Shown: positions 15,418 through 24,825, counted from the first letter of the stretch. The stretch is DNA of 33,818 nt from CAXDOZ01 sp963991145 (GCA_963991145.1 CAXDOZ010000015.1:1-33818), one strand, 5' to 3'. Notes: a model not told the origin generated them from the letters alone. Numbers and translations: made by a program.

Positions 15418-16265
15418 TGAAGCGACCCTTTGTTTTTATTGCTTTCTTTTTTGTCTTAGTTCTGGCTTTTGGACAGGACACTGCCCTTCAGTATCAAAGT
15501 GATTCAGGTTTTATTGAAGATTCGGTAGAGTTCACTGCAGATTCAGCATTTGAATCTGAAATTGAAGAACCGGAAGCTGAGCCGTACGAAATGGAGGAGG
15601 GAAGTGACCGCTTTAGGAAAGATTTCCGGCAGGTATTCTTCTATCTTCTGATATTGAGTTTCCTGTTAATAGCCATTGCAAAGCTATACTCAGGTGGAGC
15701 TTTTAATGAGATGTTTCAGGGATTTTTGAATCTGAACTTACTACTTCAGTTTTTTAGGGATCGAATCCTTGACAGATCAATATCAGCGTATCTTCTCAGC
15801 GCAAATTATTACATCCTCACAGGAATTACTCTGGCAATCTTTTTTGAAGGATATGGTCTGTTTGATGGATTTAAGTTTCTCCAATTATTTCTAATAGGAG
15901 TGTTAATAGTCTTCAGCTTTGATTCGGCAAGAATTCTATTGGTAAGATATTTTGGTTGGCTTTTCTCAATGTCGGAAATAACAGGCTTTTTAACCTTTAA
16001 CACCCGTTTTGCCAACCGAATTTGTGGTCTTGTATTGATTCCAATAGTCTCACTCCTTGTTTTAGGAGACTCAGAATGGAGTTTTGTTTTGCTTTTTCTC
16101 GCATTGTTTCTCTGGATAGTTCAACAATTGTATGGTTATTACCGGGTTGTACAGGTATCTGTATCAGCGGTTAATGGCAATTGGTTCCATTTTATCTTGT
16201 ATATTTGCACCCTCGAAATAGCTCCATATATATTGCTTTTCAGAGTAATTAAACTGGAATCTTAG
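15417..16265 (+). CDS. DUF4271 domain membrane protein
   Basis: The 282-residue protein has a signal-like N-terminal segment (about 3-19), an acidic periplasmic stretch (about 20-65, rich in Glu, Asp and Ser) and then seven or so membrane segments between about 70 and 278. This matches DUF4271, a Bacteroidota-specific family of unknown function regularly found directly before hemD. The ATG at 15417 overlaps the TGA of the BamA-like gene by one base (TGATG), which favours it over a TTG one codon upstream. HemD follows after 5 bases. A role linked to tetrapyrrole synthesis or the envelope is only suggested by the gene order. Confidence 0.82.
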   Translation: MKRPFVFIAFFFVLVLAFGQDTALQYQSDSGFIEDSVEFTADSAFESEIEEPEAEPYEMEEGSDRFRKDFRQVFFYLLILSFLLIAIAKLYSGGAFNEMFQGFLNLNLLLQFFRDRILDRSISAYLLSANYYILTGITLAIFFEGYGLFDGFKFLQLFLIGVLIVFSFDSARILLVRYFGWLFSMSEITGFLTFNTRFANRICGLVLIPIVSLLVLGDSEWSFVLLFLALFLWIVQQLYGYYRVVQVSVSAVNGNWFHFILYICTLEIAPYILLFRVIKLES

Positions 16266-16270
16266 AGTAT

Positions 16271-17071
16271 ATGAATTCGTCTTTAGAAAATACAATGAGT
16301 TTGAAGAGTAAGGTGGCAACTGCAGGTAAAACCAAGGTGAAGAATATTCTTATTTCACAACCAAAACCAGAATCAACTAAATCTCCATATTTCGCTATTC
16401 GCGACAAGCATAAGCTAGATATGGAGTTTGAGCAGTTTATTCAGGTAGAGCCAGTATTGGCAAGGGAATTTCGAAAGAGTAGAATCAATATCAACGATTA
16501 CTCTGCGATTATTCTAACCAGTCGTAACTCGATTGATCATCTTTTCCGTATTTGCGATGAGATGAGAATTAAGTTATCTCAGGAGACAAAGTATTTCTGC
16601 CATACAGAGGCAATCGCTTTATATCTTCAGAAGTATATCCAGTACAGGAAACGTAAAGTATTCTACGGGAATGGATCAGTTAATGAGCTTAAGGATTTGA
16701 TCAAGAAGCACAAGGCCAATGAAAAATTCCTTCTTCCTGGCTCGAACATCAGAACAAAAAAGTTTCCAGAATTCCTTGAAGAGAATGAATTTGACTTTAG
16801 TGAGGCGATGATCTACAAGACTGTTTCTACTGATATCAAAGATCTTGACATTGAGAGCTTTGATATGATTGTATTTTTCAGTCCACTTGGAGTTAAATCA
16901 CTTCTAGAGAACTTTCCGAAGTATAAGCAAGGGAATACGCGTTTTGCAGGATTTGGTCCAGCCACATGCGATGCTATCGAGCAAGCAGGCTTGAACCTTG
17001 ACTTAAAAGCGCCTACACCGGAAGCAAGGTCAATGACTGCAGCTTTGGAAATTTATCTCGATAATCAATAG
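16271..17071 (+). CDS. hemD: Uroporphyrinogen-III synthase
   Basis: HemD closes hydroxymethylbilane to uroporphyrinogen III in heme and siroheme synthesis. The 266-residue protein shows the two-lobed HemD fold: KNILISQPKPE opening lobe 1, YSAIILTSRNSIDHLF (the conserved T-S-x-N-x-V-like segment), KVFYGNGS, FDMIVFFSPLGVKSLLEN (the S-P-S-like segment of lobe 2), RFAGFGPATCDAIEQAG and a C-terminal PTPEARSMTAAL. HemD is poorly conserved, but these segments and the DUF4271 neighbour agree. An internal ATG at 16295 is an alternative start. It lies at some distance from other heme genes except hemW upstream. Confidence 0.88.
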   Translation: MNSSLENTMSLKSKVATAGKTKVKNILISQPKPESTKSPYFAIRDKHKLDMEFEQFIQVEPVLAREFRKSRININDYSAIILTSRNSIDHLFRICDEMRIKLSQETKYFCHTEAIALYLQKYIQYRKRKVFYGNGSVNELKDLIKKHKANEKFLLPGSNIRTKKFPEFLEENEFDFSEAMIYKTVSTDIKDLDIESFDMIVFFSPLGVKSLLENFPKYKQGNTRFAGFGPATCDAIEQAGLNLDLKAPTPEARSMTAALEIYLDNQ

Positions 17072-17119
17072 TTCGAGAATTTTTACAGACAACCGAACCT
17101 TTTGTCCTCCGTCTTATTA

Positions 17120-17151
17120 TTGGATTAACTAATTTACCTCCTGTATAATTG
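17120..17151 (+). promoter_or_regulatory. -33/-7 promoter of the porP-like gene
   Basis: TTG at 17120-17122, a 21-base spacer and TATAATTG at 17144-17151 (one mismatch to TAnnTTTG) fit the Bacteroidota promoter. Transcription would start near 17158, only about 5 bases before the ATG at 17163, so the mRNA would be nearly leaderless. Confidence 0.5.
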
Positions 17152-17162
17152 GTTAATTGTGC

Positions 17163-18143
17163 ATGATGTTGAGGGCAATTCTAGGCTGTATAATCTTCGT
17201 TTTTTTATCACTAACTGCAAATTCGCAGCTAGCGCCTCATTTTACATACTTCTCAGAGTTCTATTCTCAAAATAACCCTGCTGTAGCTGGCCAGGGACAG
17301 CAGTTTTCAGTTATGGCTATTCACAGATCTCAATGGATTGGATTAGCTAGCACAAACCTCAATACTCAGGGATTTTCTATAAGTGGGCCTATAAATGCAA
17401 TAAATTCTGGTCTAGGAGCTACTCTGGTCAGAGACAAAATTGGTCATCAAAGCACTATTTACTTCACAATTGACTATTCATACATTGTTAAGCTGAAAGA
17501 ATACGAATTGGCCTTTGGAGTTAAAGGTGGAGGAGTGTTCGGTAATCTTGACGGAGCAAAGTTAAGAGCTCCGGAAGGATCCTACGGTAATGGAAATGTT
17601 AATCACAATGACCTAATCCTTCCCGAAACAGGAAGTTCAGGAGCTGCAGGTGATTTAGGCGTAGGAATAAGTTTCTCTGGTAAAGGCCTTAGAGCCGGAA
17701 TAGCAATGAATCATTTGCTTAACTCAGACATTAGTATTGATAACACTTCAGGGAGTTCAGGGGTCACTCTTGCCCGCACCCTCTTTGCCAGTGCCGGTTA
17801 TGACTTGAAAATTTCACGAAAGCTCACTCTTCCAATTGATCTAACCGTTAGAACAGATTTCGTTAGAACTCAAGCAGATTTTCAGGCCCGACTTGTTTTT
17901 AACCGCAATATATGGGTAGGCACCTCGTTCAGAGGATATAGCAACAGCTCTTTTGATGCAGTTTCATTATTATTTGGATTCCACATTAAAAAGACTCTCG
18001 CTATTGGTTACGGATATGATATAAGTACCTCATCATTAAGTAGTTTCAACACTGGATCACATGAAATCTTTATCTCATTTAAGAAACCAGTGAAACAATC
18101 AGGAGGAACAGGCCGTACCATATACAATCCTCGTTATTTATAG
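17163..18143 (+). CDS. porP: PorP/SprF family type IX secretion outer-membrane protein
   Basis: PorP/SprF proteins are outer-membrane barrels tied to type IX secretion and gliding; several paralogues per genome are usual. The 326 residues have a signal peptide (about 1-22, ending TANSQ), then the typical PorP/SprF opening with YFSEFYSQNNPAVAGQ and FSVMAIHRSQWIGL, and a series of beta-strands ending GYGYDISTSSLSSFNTGSHEIFI. The position directly ahead of gldKLMN matches P. gingivalis porP-porKLMN, so porP is the likely identity. An in-frame TTG lies two codons upstream, but the ATG at 17163 (or 17166) is preferred. It is spaced 148 bases from gldK, which has its own promoter candidate. Confidence 0.9.
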   Translation: MMLRAILGCIIFVFLSLTANSQLAPHFTYFSEFYSQNNPAVAGQGQQFSVMAIHRSQWIGLASTNLNTQGFSISGPINAINSGLGATLVRDKIGHQSTIYFTIDYSYIVKLKEYELAFGVKGGGVFGNLDGAKLRAPEGSYGNGNVNHNDLILPETGSSGAAGDLGVGISFSGKGLRAGIAMNHLLNSDISIDNTSGSSGVTLARTLFASAGYDLKISRKLTLPIDLTVRTDFVRTQADFQARLVFNRNIWVGTSFRGYSNSSFDAVSLLFGFHIKKTLAIGYGYDISTSSLSSFNTGSHEIFISFKKPVKQSGGTGRTIYNPRYL

Positions 18144-18201
18144 TTCTGCCAATTTTTTGAGTCGTGAAATGTATCGTTTTGCCCAATTATCAAGCGTTTC
18201 A

Positions 18202-18233
18202 TTTCCACTGAATAGATTATTAGGCTATATTTA
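18202..18233 (+). promoter_or_regulatory. gldK: Candidate -33/-7 promoter of the gldK operon
   Basis: TTTC at 18202-18205, a 20-base spacer and TATATTTA at 18226-18233 each differ by one base from the TTTG and TAnnTTTG elements. Transcription would start near 18240, just before a 16-codon ORF that runs into gldK. Confidence 0.45.
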
Positions 18234-18244
18234 CCGACTTTCAA

Positions 18245-18295
18245 ATGGAACAATACGTAACCTACGAACACCTTAAACGTAAAAAGGCAATATGA
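18245..18295 (+). CDS. Putative 16-residue leader peptide coupled to gldK
   Basis: An ATG at 18245 opens a 16-codon frame (MEQYVTYEHLKRKKAI) whose TGA at 18293-18295 overlaps the gldK ATG at 18292-18294. It starts about 5 bases after the predicted transcription start and fills the whole gldK leader. No homologue is known to me and a chance ORF of this length is quite possible. The ATGA overlap with gldK is the reason to list it. The peptide is basic at its end with no run of a single amino acid, so it does not look like an amino-acid attenuator. Confidence 0.3.
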   Translation: MEQYVTYEHLKRKKAI

Positions 18296-19566
18296 AGACC
18301 AGGGTTAACTTAGGAACTCTTATCGTGGTGGTCTTGCTAATGGCAGGTTGTAGCAGTGGTGGCTATGACCGTTACAGAGGGCAATTATTGGGCGAAATGG
18401 ATCGTCCAAACTGGAGCCCCACTATACCTTATGGAATGATTTATGTTCCTACAGGGCAGTTGCACATTGGCCAGAGTGATCAAGATGTCAACGCCTCTTT
18501 ATGGCAAAAGGCAAAATCGGTTTCCATCCAAGGATTTTACATGGATGACACTGAGATTACGAATAATGAGTATCGACAGTTTACCCATTGGGTAAGAGAT
18601 TCGATTGCTCACACTATTCTTGAGCATTTTCAAGAGCCAGATTTCAATGACAATGAATGGATAGACTGGACTGTTCAGATCGAATGGGAAAGTCCAGAGG
18701 TTCGTGAAGCTCTTGACGAGATGTACGTTCCTTACAATCAAAGAATTGGTGGGCGCGATGAATTGAATACTGGTGTATTACAATATGATTATTGGGATAT
18801 TGACTGGAGAAAAGCTTCAATGGCTAAAGTCACAAAAGTTAGTAGACTGGAAGTTATTGATAACGACATGTCAATCAATGTCTATCCTGATACATTGGTA
18901 TGGATAAGAGATTTCACATACTCTTATAATGAACCAATGGCTAGAAATTATTTCAGCCATCCAGCTTTTGACGACTACCCAGTAGTTGGAATTACATGGG
19001 AGCAGGCAAATGCATTTTCTCATTGGAGAACTAAGTTTTATGGCGAATACATGAGGGAAAGAAATCTTGCCCTAATGGATAAGTTTAGACTACCTACTGA
19101 ACATGAGTGGGAGTATGCAGCCAGAGGAGGAAGAGATCTTGCTCAATATCCTTGGGGAGGTCCTTATGTTAGAAATTCAAAAGGTTGTATTCTGGCAAAC
19201 TTCAAACCTGGTAGAGGAAATTACCCTGAAGATGGTGGTTTCTACACAGTTAGAGCTGATGCTTATTGGCCAAATGATTGGGGTCTTTATAACATGGCAG
19301 GTAATGTTGCCGAATGGACTTCCACTGCATTTTATGAAGGAGCTTACACCTTCATCCATGATTTAAACCCAGACATCCAGTATGATGCTGATCCTAGCGA
19401 ACCTCAAACTTTACATCGTAAAGTAATTCGTGGGGGAAGCTGGAAAGATGTTGGTTACTACATTCAAACTTCTAGTAGACACTGGGAATTTGAAGACTCT
19501 TGTAAATCTTATGTTGGTTTTAGATGTGTATCTACATTCTTAGGAAGAGATCACAACGACAGATAA
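18292..19566 (+). CDS. gldK: Type IX secretion/gliding lipoprotein GldK (PorK)
   Basis: GldK/PorK forms, with GldN, a ring attached to the periplasmic face of the outer membrane in the type IX secretion system. The 424 residues begin with a lipoprotein signal peptide and lipobox LMAGC (C20). A formylglycine-generating-enzyme (SUMF1-like) domain fills the rest, about 45-415: YVPTGQLHIGQSDQD, GFYMDDTEITNNEYRQF, FRLPTEHEWEYAARGG, MAGNVAEWT and VIRGGSWKD. The fold is a scaffold here, as in other GldK/GldJ proteins. The following gldL, gldM and gldN identify it as GldK rather than GldJ. The ATG at 18292 overlaps the end of a short leader ORF. Confidence 0.95.
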   Translation: MKTRVNLGTLIVVVLLMAGCSSGGYDRYRGQLLGEMDRPNWSPTIPYGMIYVPTGQLHIGQSDQDVNASLWQKAKSVSIQGFYMDDTEITNNEYRQFTHWVRDSIAHTILEHFQEPDFNDNEWIDWTVQIEWESPEVREALDEMYVPYNQRIGGRDELNTGVLQYDYWDIDWRKASMAKVTKVSRLEVIDNDMSINVYPDTLVWIRDFTYSYNEPMARNYFSHPAFDDYPVVGITWEQANAFSHWRTKFYGEYMRERNLALMDKFRLPTEHEWEYAARGGRDLAQYPWGGPYVRNSKGCILANFKPGRGNYPEDGGFYTVRADAYWPNDWGLYNMAGNVAEWTSTAFYEGAYTFIHDLNPDIQYDADPSEPQTLHRKVIRGGSWKDVGYYIQTSSRHWEFEDSCKSYVGFRCVSTFLGRDHNDR

Positions 19567-19642
19567 GATTATACAACTACATACAGGCTATATCCACTTT
19601 TTTATAAACCCAAATTCTTAATTAGTAAAACGTTTATCTGCT

Positions 19643-20452
19643 ATGGCGAAAAAAGGAATATTTCACAATAAGACCTTCAAAAGGGTTCAAGGCTTTATCT
19701 ATGGAGCAGGAGCTGCGGTTGTAATCGTCGGTGCACTCTTCAAGATTCTTCACTGGCCAGGTGCAAACCTTATGCTTATCGTTGGTCTTGGTACAGAGGC
19801 ATTAATTTTCTTGATGTCCGCATTCGAACCACCACACGAAGATGTTCCATGGGAAAGAGTATACCCAGAGCTTGATGATGATTCATTTGAAGCTGAAGAG
19901 TACTCAAAAATTGATAAGAAAGAATCAGTTACTGAGCAACTTGATGACGCTCTTGAAAAAGCGAACATTGAGGCTGAAATGCTTGACCGTTTAGGTAAAA
20001 ACCTTGGAAAACTTGGTGATAACATCGAGAAAATGGGAGAAATTGCTGATGTAGCAGGAGCTACGAGCGATTTTTCAGAAACTACCAAGGAAGCAACAAC
20101 TGCTCTTTCTTCAATGAAGGAAGCATATCAAAGCGCTACAACTTCAGTTAAAGAATTAGCTGATGCAGGTGCTGGTACAAAAGATTATCATGAGCAAGTT
20201 CAAAGAATCTCTCAGAATCTTGCTTCACTTAATGCTATGTATGAGGTAGAACTTCAGGATACTAAGAGCCACTTAAACGCTATGAACAAGTTCTATGGCA
20301 ATCTTACTGAAGCTATGAACAACCTTGAAGAAGCTAAAGGTGATGCAATGAAATACAAAGTTGAGATCGCTGAGCTTTCTAAAAACCTTGAATCCCTTAA
20401 CAAGGTTTATGGTAACATGCTTTCTGCCATGAAAAATCCTCTTTCAGAGTAA
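19643..20452 (+). CDS. gldL: Type IX secretion/gliding motor protein GldL (PorL)
   Basis: GldL forms a pentamer around a GldM dimer; the GldLM complex uses the proton-motive force to power type IX secretion and gliding. The 269 residues have two membrane helices (about 16-36 and 41-61) joined by a very short turn, with the segment ALFKILHWPG and the conserved TEALIFLMSAFEPP. K34, H37 and E52 line up with the polar membrane residues shown to matter in the Flavobacterium protein (K27, H30, E49 by family numbering). The loop between them is about four residues shorter here. A long cytoplasmic, mostly helical tail (about 85-269) follows. It is 76 bases from gldK and 45 from gldM. Confidence 0.95.
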   Translation: MAKKGIFHNKTFKRVQGFIYGAGAAVVIVGALFKILHWPGANLMLIVGLGTEALIFLMSAFEPPHEDVPWERVYPELDDDSFEAEEYSKIDKKESVTEQLDDALEKANIEAEMLDRLGKNLGKLGDNIEKMGEIADVAGATSDFSETTKEATTALSSMKEAYQSATTSVKELADAGAGTKDYHEQVQRISQNLASLNAMYEVELQDTKSHLNAMNKFYGNLTEAMNNLEEAKGDAMKYKVEIAELSKNLESLNKVYGNMLSAMKNPLSE

Positions 20453-20497
20453 TAGCTGTCAATAGATATTTCTTAAACCAGAAAAAAATAAGACAGT

Positions 20498-22168
20498 ATG
20501 GCAAGTGGTAAACTGTCCCCGAGGCAGAAAATGATTAACATGATGTACCTGGTGCTTATTGCACTATTGGCTCTTAACGTTTCAAAAGAGGTACTGAACG
20601 CATTCTCACTAGTAGGTGATGCAATGAAATCTTCGAATGAGTCCATTCAAGTAAAGAATGAGCAGGTTCAAAGTGTAATTGCTGCGCAAACTTCAAAGAA
20701 TGCCAACCCATTCAATGACCAGTTGAACGATATCTCTGTTCGAACTCAACTCGTATCTCAGGAACTTTATGAATACATAGAAGGTCTGAGAACTACTCTT
20801 AAAGAAAAGAGTGGAACAATGATTGACGAAGAAACTGGCAAAGAGAAGTATGCTAAAGAAGATGACATTGATAATGGTACACTTCTTTTAGTAGAACAGA
20901 AGAAAGGAGATGAGTTAAAAGCAAACATCCAGAAAGCTCATGATGAGTATGTCGCAATCTTGGAAGAGATTGAAGTACTGATTGGAGATGACATGGCTGC
21001 AGATCTTTTAATTCAAACAATGCCTCTTCGCATCATTGAGCCACCAAAAACAAAAGGTGAGCAAAAGGATTGGAAAACATACAACTTTTACCATATTCCT
21101 GTAGTAGGGGTTGATGTACTACTTTCTAAGTTTCAGAATGATGCTATTACTACAGAAAGTCAGATTCTAGAGCTTCTTGCAAAGCAAATTGGTGCTGATA
21201 AGAAGTTTAAGATCGAAAAGCTTTCTGCAAAGGTCATTGCTCCTAAGAGCTACCTTCCATCAGGAAAAGAGTATACCGCTGATATCTTTATCTCAGCGTC
21301 ATTCACTGCAGATGTTCCAAATGAAATTTTCTTGGGATCACTAGACATGGATAAGATTGAAACTGATTCTTTTGGTGATTTTCTGGAGTATGAATCAGAA
21401 GATATGGATGATATCCCACTTACTGGTGATTATGCTCAGTTAGAAGAAGTTTCTGGAGGAGTCGGTAAATATGTTGCTCAGGCGGCTGGAGTAGGAGAAA
21501 AAACCTATTCTGGAGTTATTAGAGTTAAGCAACCAACCGGCACGTATAAATTCTATCCGTTTGAAGCTTCTTATGAAGTTGCTCCACCTAGTGGATTTGC
21601 AATTTCTCCTACAAAGATGAACGTTCTTTATATTGGTGTTCCGAATCCACTTAAGATTTCTGTTAGTGGAGCAAAAACTGATGCTGATGTTTCTGCATCT
21701 ATTTCGGGAGGATCAATGAGTCGTTCAGGAAGTGAATGGATTGCGAATGTTTCTACAATTGGTGAAGCAACAATTAGTGTTTCAGCTAAAATTGATGGAG
21801 ATATGAAGTCAATTGGATCTATGGTTTTCCGTGTGAAAAGAATTCCTGATCCACTTCCAACACTTGGGGGAGTTTTAACAGGTGGTCCGGTTCAGCCTGG
21901 AACACTAAAAGCTCAATCAGGCTTGGTAGCTTTATTGAAAGACTTTGATTTTGATGCTAGATTTGATGTATTGGAATTTGAAATGATCTACTCTTCAAAG
22001 GGTGAGGTGTTTACTGCGAAAGCAACTGGACCACTTCTAACCCAAGGTATGAAAGACTTTATGAGTCGTCTTCAACCGAAGGATATCGTTCAATTCCAGA
22101 ACATTAAAGTTCAAGGACCGGATAAGCAAGTTAGAAAGCTTCCTCCTTTGGCATTTAACATTATCTAA
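20498..22168 (+). CDS. gldM: Type IX secretion/gliding motor protein GldM (PorM)
   Basis: GldM is the inner-membrane partner of GldL and spans the periplasm to reach the GldK/GldN ring. The 556 residues begin MASGKLSPRQKMINMMYL; R9 is the conserved arginine at the membrane edge that pairs with the GldL glutamate. One membrane helix (about 15-35) is followed by a helical domain D1 (about 40-225) and three beta-rich domains (about 230-335, 345-450 and 455-556) forming the periplasmic shaft. Length is close to the usual 510-560. It follows gldL after 45 bases and precedes gldN after 10. Confidence 0.96.
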   Translation: MASGKLSPRQKMINMMYLVLIALLALNVSKEVLNAFSLVGDAMKSSNESIQVKNEQVQSVIAAQTSKNANPFNDQLNDISVRTQLVSQELYEYIEGLRTTLKEKSGTMIDEETGKEKYAKEDDIDNGTLLLVEQKKGDELKANIQKAHDEYVAILEEIEVLIGDDMAADLLIQTMPLRIIEPPKTKGEQKDWKTYNFYHIPVVGVDVLLSKFQNDAITTESQILELLAKQIGADKKFKIEKLSAKVIAPKSYLPSGKEYTADIFISASFTADVPNEIFLGSLDMDKIETDSFGDFLEYESEDMDDIPLTGDYAQLEEVSGGVGKYVAQAAGVGEKTYSGVIRVKQPTGTYKFYPFEASYEVAPPSGFAISPTKMNVLYIGVPNPLKISVSGAKTDADVSASISGGSMSRSGSEWIANVSTIGEATISVSAKIDGDMKSIGSMVFRVKRIPDPLPTLGGVLTGGPVQPGTLKAQSGLVALLKDFDFDARFDVLEFEMIYSSKGEVFTAKATGPLLTQGMKDFMSRLQPKDIVQFQNIKVQGPDKQVRKLPPLAFNII

Positions 22169-22178
22169 AAAACAGGGT

Positions 22179-23012
22179 ATGAAACTGATTACTGGCTTAC
22201 TTACAATGATGGTGGTGATGGTGACCTTCGTAGGGAACGCCCAAAATGTTCTTGATCCAGAAGATGATAACTTCTATAAGAAGGAAATCGTTGAGGAGAA
22301 AGAGATTATTCCCTATGACCACATTCGCGAAGCAGACGTTTACTGGTCAAAGAGAGTATGGCGAGTAATCGACGTTAGGGAGAAAATGAATCTTCCTTTC
22401 AAGTTTCCCAAAGAGCCTCTTATACAGATCATTCATGAATCAGCAAAGAGCGGTGAGTTGAAAGTTTATGACAACAACGTACTGTATGCAGATGAATTCA
22501 AGAAGGAGATGGATGTTCAAGCGGTTAGAGAGATTGGTTACAGTGTTGATACAATTAGAACTATCGACCCATTAACCCTTCAAGAAGTTGAAACTATCGT
22601 AATGAATGAGCTTTCTTACGATAAGATCATCAAGTATCGTTTGAAAGAAGATTGGTTCTTTGATGAGGAAACTTCAACCCTGGAGGTTAGAATTATTGGC
22701 GTTGCTCCTGTAATGGACTTCATTGACCAAAGCGGTCAGAGTCTTGGGGACATGGTAATGTATTGGATATATTACCCGCACCTACGTCCAATTTTATCAA
22801 AGTTTGAAGTATACAATCCATCTAACAGATCAGTAAGACTGAGCTGGGAGGATGTATTTGAAATGAGATTGTTTGACTCTTATATCATCAAAGAGGATAA
22901 CGTTCACGATCGCCTTATCCAAGAGTACGCAACTGGTGTTGACGCATTGTTGGAGTCAGATCGAATTACTTCAGAAATTAGAAACTTCGAACACGACCTT
23001 TGGACATTCTAA
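22179..23012 (+). CDS. gldN: Type IX secretion/gliding protein GldN (PorN)
   Basis: GldN/PorN is a soluble periplasmic protein that joins GldK in the outer-membrane ring of the type IX system. The 277 residues have a signal peptide (about 1-21, ending GNAQ) and the typical GldN body: READVYWSKRVWRVIDVREKMN, PLIQIIHESAKSGELKVYDN (around 22395-22480), a region around RLKEDWFFDEETSTLEVRIIG and WIYYPHLRPIL, and a short C-terminus. It closes the gldKLMN operon. Its TAA overlaps the convergent uvrC stop by 4 bases. Only a weak 7-bp stem (23013-23019 with 23033-23039), inside uvrC, could end the operon transcript. Confidence 0.94.
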   Translation: MKLITGLLTMMVVMVTFVGNAQNVLDPEDDNFYKKEIVEEKEIIPYDHIREADVYWSKRVWRVIDVREKMNLPFKFPKEPLIQIIHESAKSGELKVYDNNVLYADEFKKEMDVQAVREIGYSVDTIRTIDPLTLQEVETIVMNELSYDKIIKYRLKEDWFFDEETSTLEVRIIGVAPVMDFIDQSGQSLGDMVMYWIYYPHLRPILSKFEVYNPSNRSVRLSWEDVFEMRLFDSYIIKEDNVHDRLIQEYATGVDALLESDRITSEIRNFEHDLWTF

Positions 23013-24808
23013 TCTGATTTACCGAAATATTCAATCAGAGCTTTTGCCCTTGATTGACCAATATCTAAAGCAAGATCCTCTAAAGGGACTTGCTTTAGTC
23101 TTTTTATAGACCCATGCTTCTTTAGAAGCGCCTCAGCGGTCTTCTTTCCAATTCCTGGTATATCTGTCAATTCGGACTTAGTAAAGGCTTTACTGCGCTT
23201 CTGACGATGAAAAGTGATTGCGAATCTGTGAGCTTCATCTCTTAGCTGTTGTATCAACTTGAGACTCTCACTCTTTTTGTTCAGATACAGTGGAATTTGA
23301 TCTCCCGGAGTGAAGATCTCTTCCAATCTCTTAGCTATCCCAATAATCGGAATCTCTGATTCCAATCCCAGTTTTTCCAGACTCTTCCTGGCAGAGCTTA
23401 ACTGTCCTTTCCCACCATCTATAATTATTAGGTTCGGTAAGGGCTTCTCTTCCTCCATTAAGCGACTATAGCGCCTATAAACGATTTCCTCCATCGAGGC
23501 AAAATCATTTGGCCCCTCAACAGTCTTGATATTATAATGTCGATATGCAGATTTTAGAGGCTTACCATTTTTGAAAACAACCATACTGGCAACTGGAAAA
23601 CTTCCCTGAAAATTGCTGTTGTCAAAGCATTCAATCCATCTGGGAAGCTCCTTTAACTGCAAGTCTTCTTTAAGCGATTTTACAGCAAAGGGAACTTGTT
23701 TTTCTGCTAGTGCAGATTGCTTGGTAAGAAATTCATTATATGAGGCTAAGGCATTTTTCTCAGACAGATCAAGAAGCTTCTTCTTATCTCCAATTTTTGG
23801 GACGGTTATAGTAATCTCTTCAAATGGAACTTCAACTTCCATCGGAGTAATAATTTCCTCCGGACGATAATTAGATCTGACTGAGTACTCAGAAATAGCA
23901 GCAATCAATACATCTTCAATAGACTCTTCCAGAGATTGCTTTACATTGATGTTCCTCGTTTCAATAATTGTCCCATTTGATACCCTCATGTAGTTAAGGA
24001 AAAATCTGCTTGAGAATTCCAGGATCGAATAAACATCTACATTATTCAACTTTGAATTAACTATTACTGACTTACTTTGATAATCTTTTAACCTCTCTAG
24101 CTTCTTCTTTACCCTTTCAGCCTTCTCAAATTCAAGAGCCTCAATGCAAGAATCCATCTCCGATCTTAGATGCTCCTGGACTAAATGAGTCTTACCATTC
24201 AAGATGTTCTTTACCTGGTCAAGCCCTTTCAGATAATCTTCTTCTGACTGAAGACCCTCGCAAGGGCCCAGGCAATTTTCAATATGGTACTCCAGGCAAA
24301 CTTTGAATTTTTTTGCCTCTATGTTCTCCTGAGTTAGGTTAAGCTTGCATGTTCGCAAGGGAAAAAGTTGCTGAGCAGTCCTAAGGATGTACCTAACACG
24401 TTTTACTGAAGTAAATGGACCTAAGTATTGCGAACCGTCATTTACCGCGTTTCTGGTTAAGAATACCCTTGGGAATGGTTCTTTTTTAATACAGATGAAA
24501 GGATAAGACTTATCATCTCGAAGTTGAATATTATACTTTGGCTGATGCTCTTTAATTAGACCATTCTCCAGGAGTAAGGCATCTTGTTCTGAGTTAACCA
24601 CCGTAAACTCAATATGGTCAATCTGACGAACAAGCATTTTAAGCTTAGCCCCTTCAAACTTCTTATTTGCAAAGTATGAGGATACCCTATTCCTTAAGTT
24701 TTTGGCCTTACCAACGTAAAGTAAATTCCCTTCCTTATCAAAGTATTTGTATATACCTGGATTGGTTGGAATAGTGGGCCTTAATGCCTTGTAAGCCTCT
24801 GCATCCAT
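23009..24808 (-). CDS. uvrC: Excinuclease ABC subunit C
   Basis: UvrC makes both incisions in nucleotide excision repair together with UvrB. The 599 residues carry a GIY-YIG nuclease domain (GIY at 18-20, YVG at 31-33, catalytic arginines in NLRNRV), a cysteine-containing stretch (CKLN...CLEYHIENCLGPC), a UVR/UvrB-binding motif near 200-235, the RNase H-like second nuclease domain (DGGKGQLSSA, RDEAHRFAITFHR) and tandem helix-hairpin-helix motifs at the end (LTDIPGIGKKTAEALLKKHGS region). Length is normal. The ATG lies 17 bases after the stop of the penicillin-binding protein gene, so it is the last gene of the porW operon. Confidence 0.97.
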   Translation of the reverse strand: MDAEAYKALRPTIPTNPGIYKYFDKEGNLLYVGKAKNLRNRVSSYFANKKFEGAKLKMLVRQIDHIEFTVVNSEQDALLLENGLIKEHQPKYNIQLRDDKSYPFICIKKEPFPRVFLTRNAVNDGSQYLGPFTSVKRVRYILRTAQQLFPLRTCKLNLTQENIEAKKFKVCLEYHIENCLGPCEGLQSEEDYLKGLDQVKNILNGKTHLVQEHLRSEMDSCIEALEFEKAERVKKKLERLKDYQSKSVIVNSKLNNVDVYSILEFSSRFFLNYMRVSNGTIIETRNINVKQSLEESIEDVLIAAISEYSVRSNYRPEEIITPMEVEVPFEEITITVPKIGDKKKLLDLSEKNALASYNEFLTKQSALAEKQVPFAVKSLKEDLQLKELPRWIECFDNSNFQGSFPVASMVVFKNGKPLKSAYRHYNIKTVEGPNDFASMEEIVYRRYSRLMEEEKPLPNLIIIDGGKGQLSSARKSLEKLGLESEIPIIGIAKRLEEIFTPGDQIPLYLNKKSESLKLIQQLRDEAHRFAITFHRQKRSKAFTKSELTDIPGIGKKTAEALLKKHGSIKRLKQVPLEDLALDIGQSRAKALIEYFGKSD

Positions 24809-24825
24809 ATGTAAAAGGTATGAAA

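Noticed and set aside
17072..17110. GTTCG/CGAAC stem with TTTT after hemD as a terminator
   Set aside because: Five-base stem with a 17-base loop is too weak to support a terminator call.
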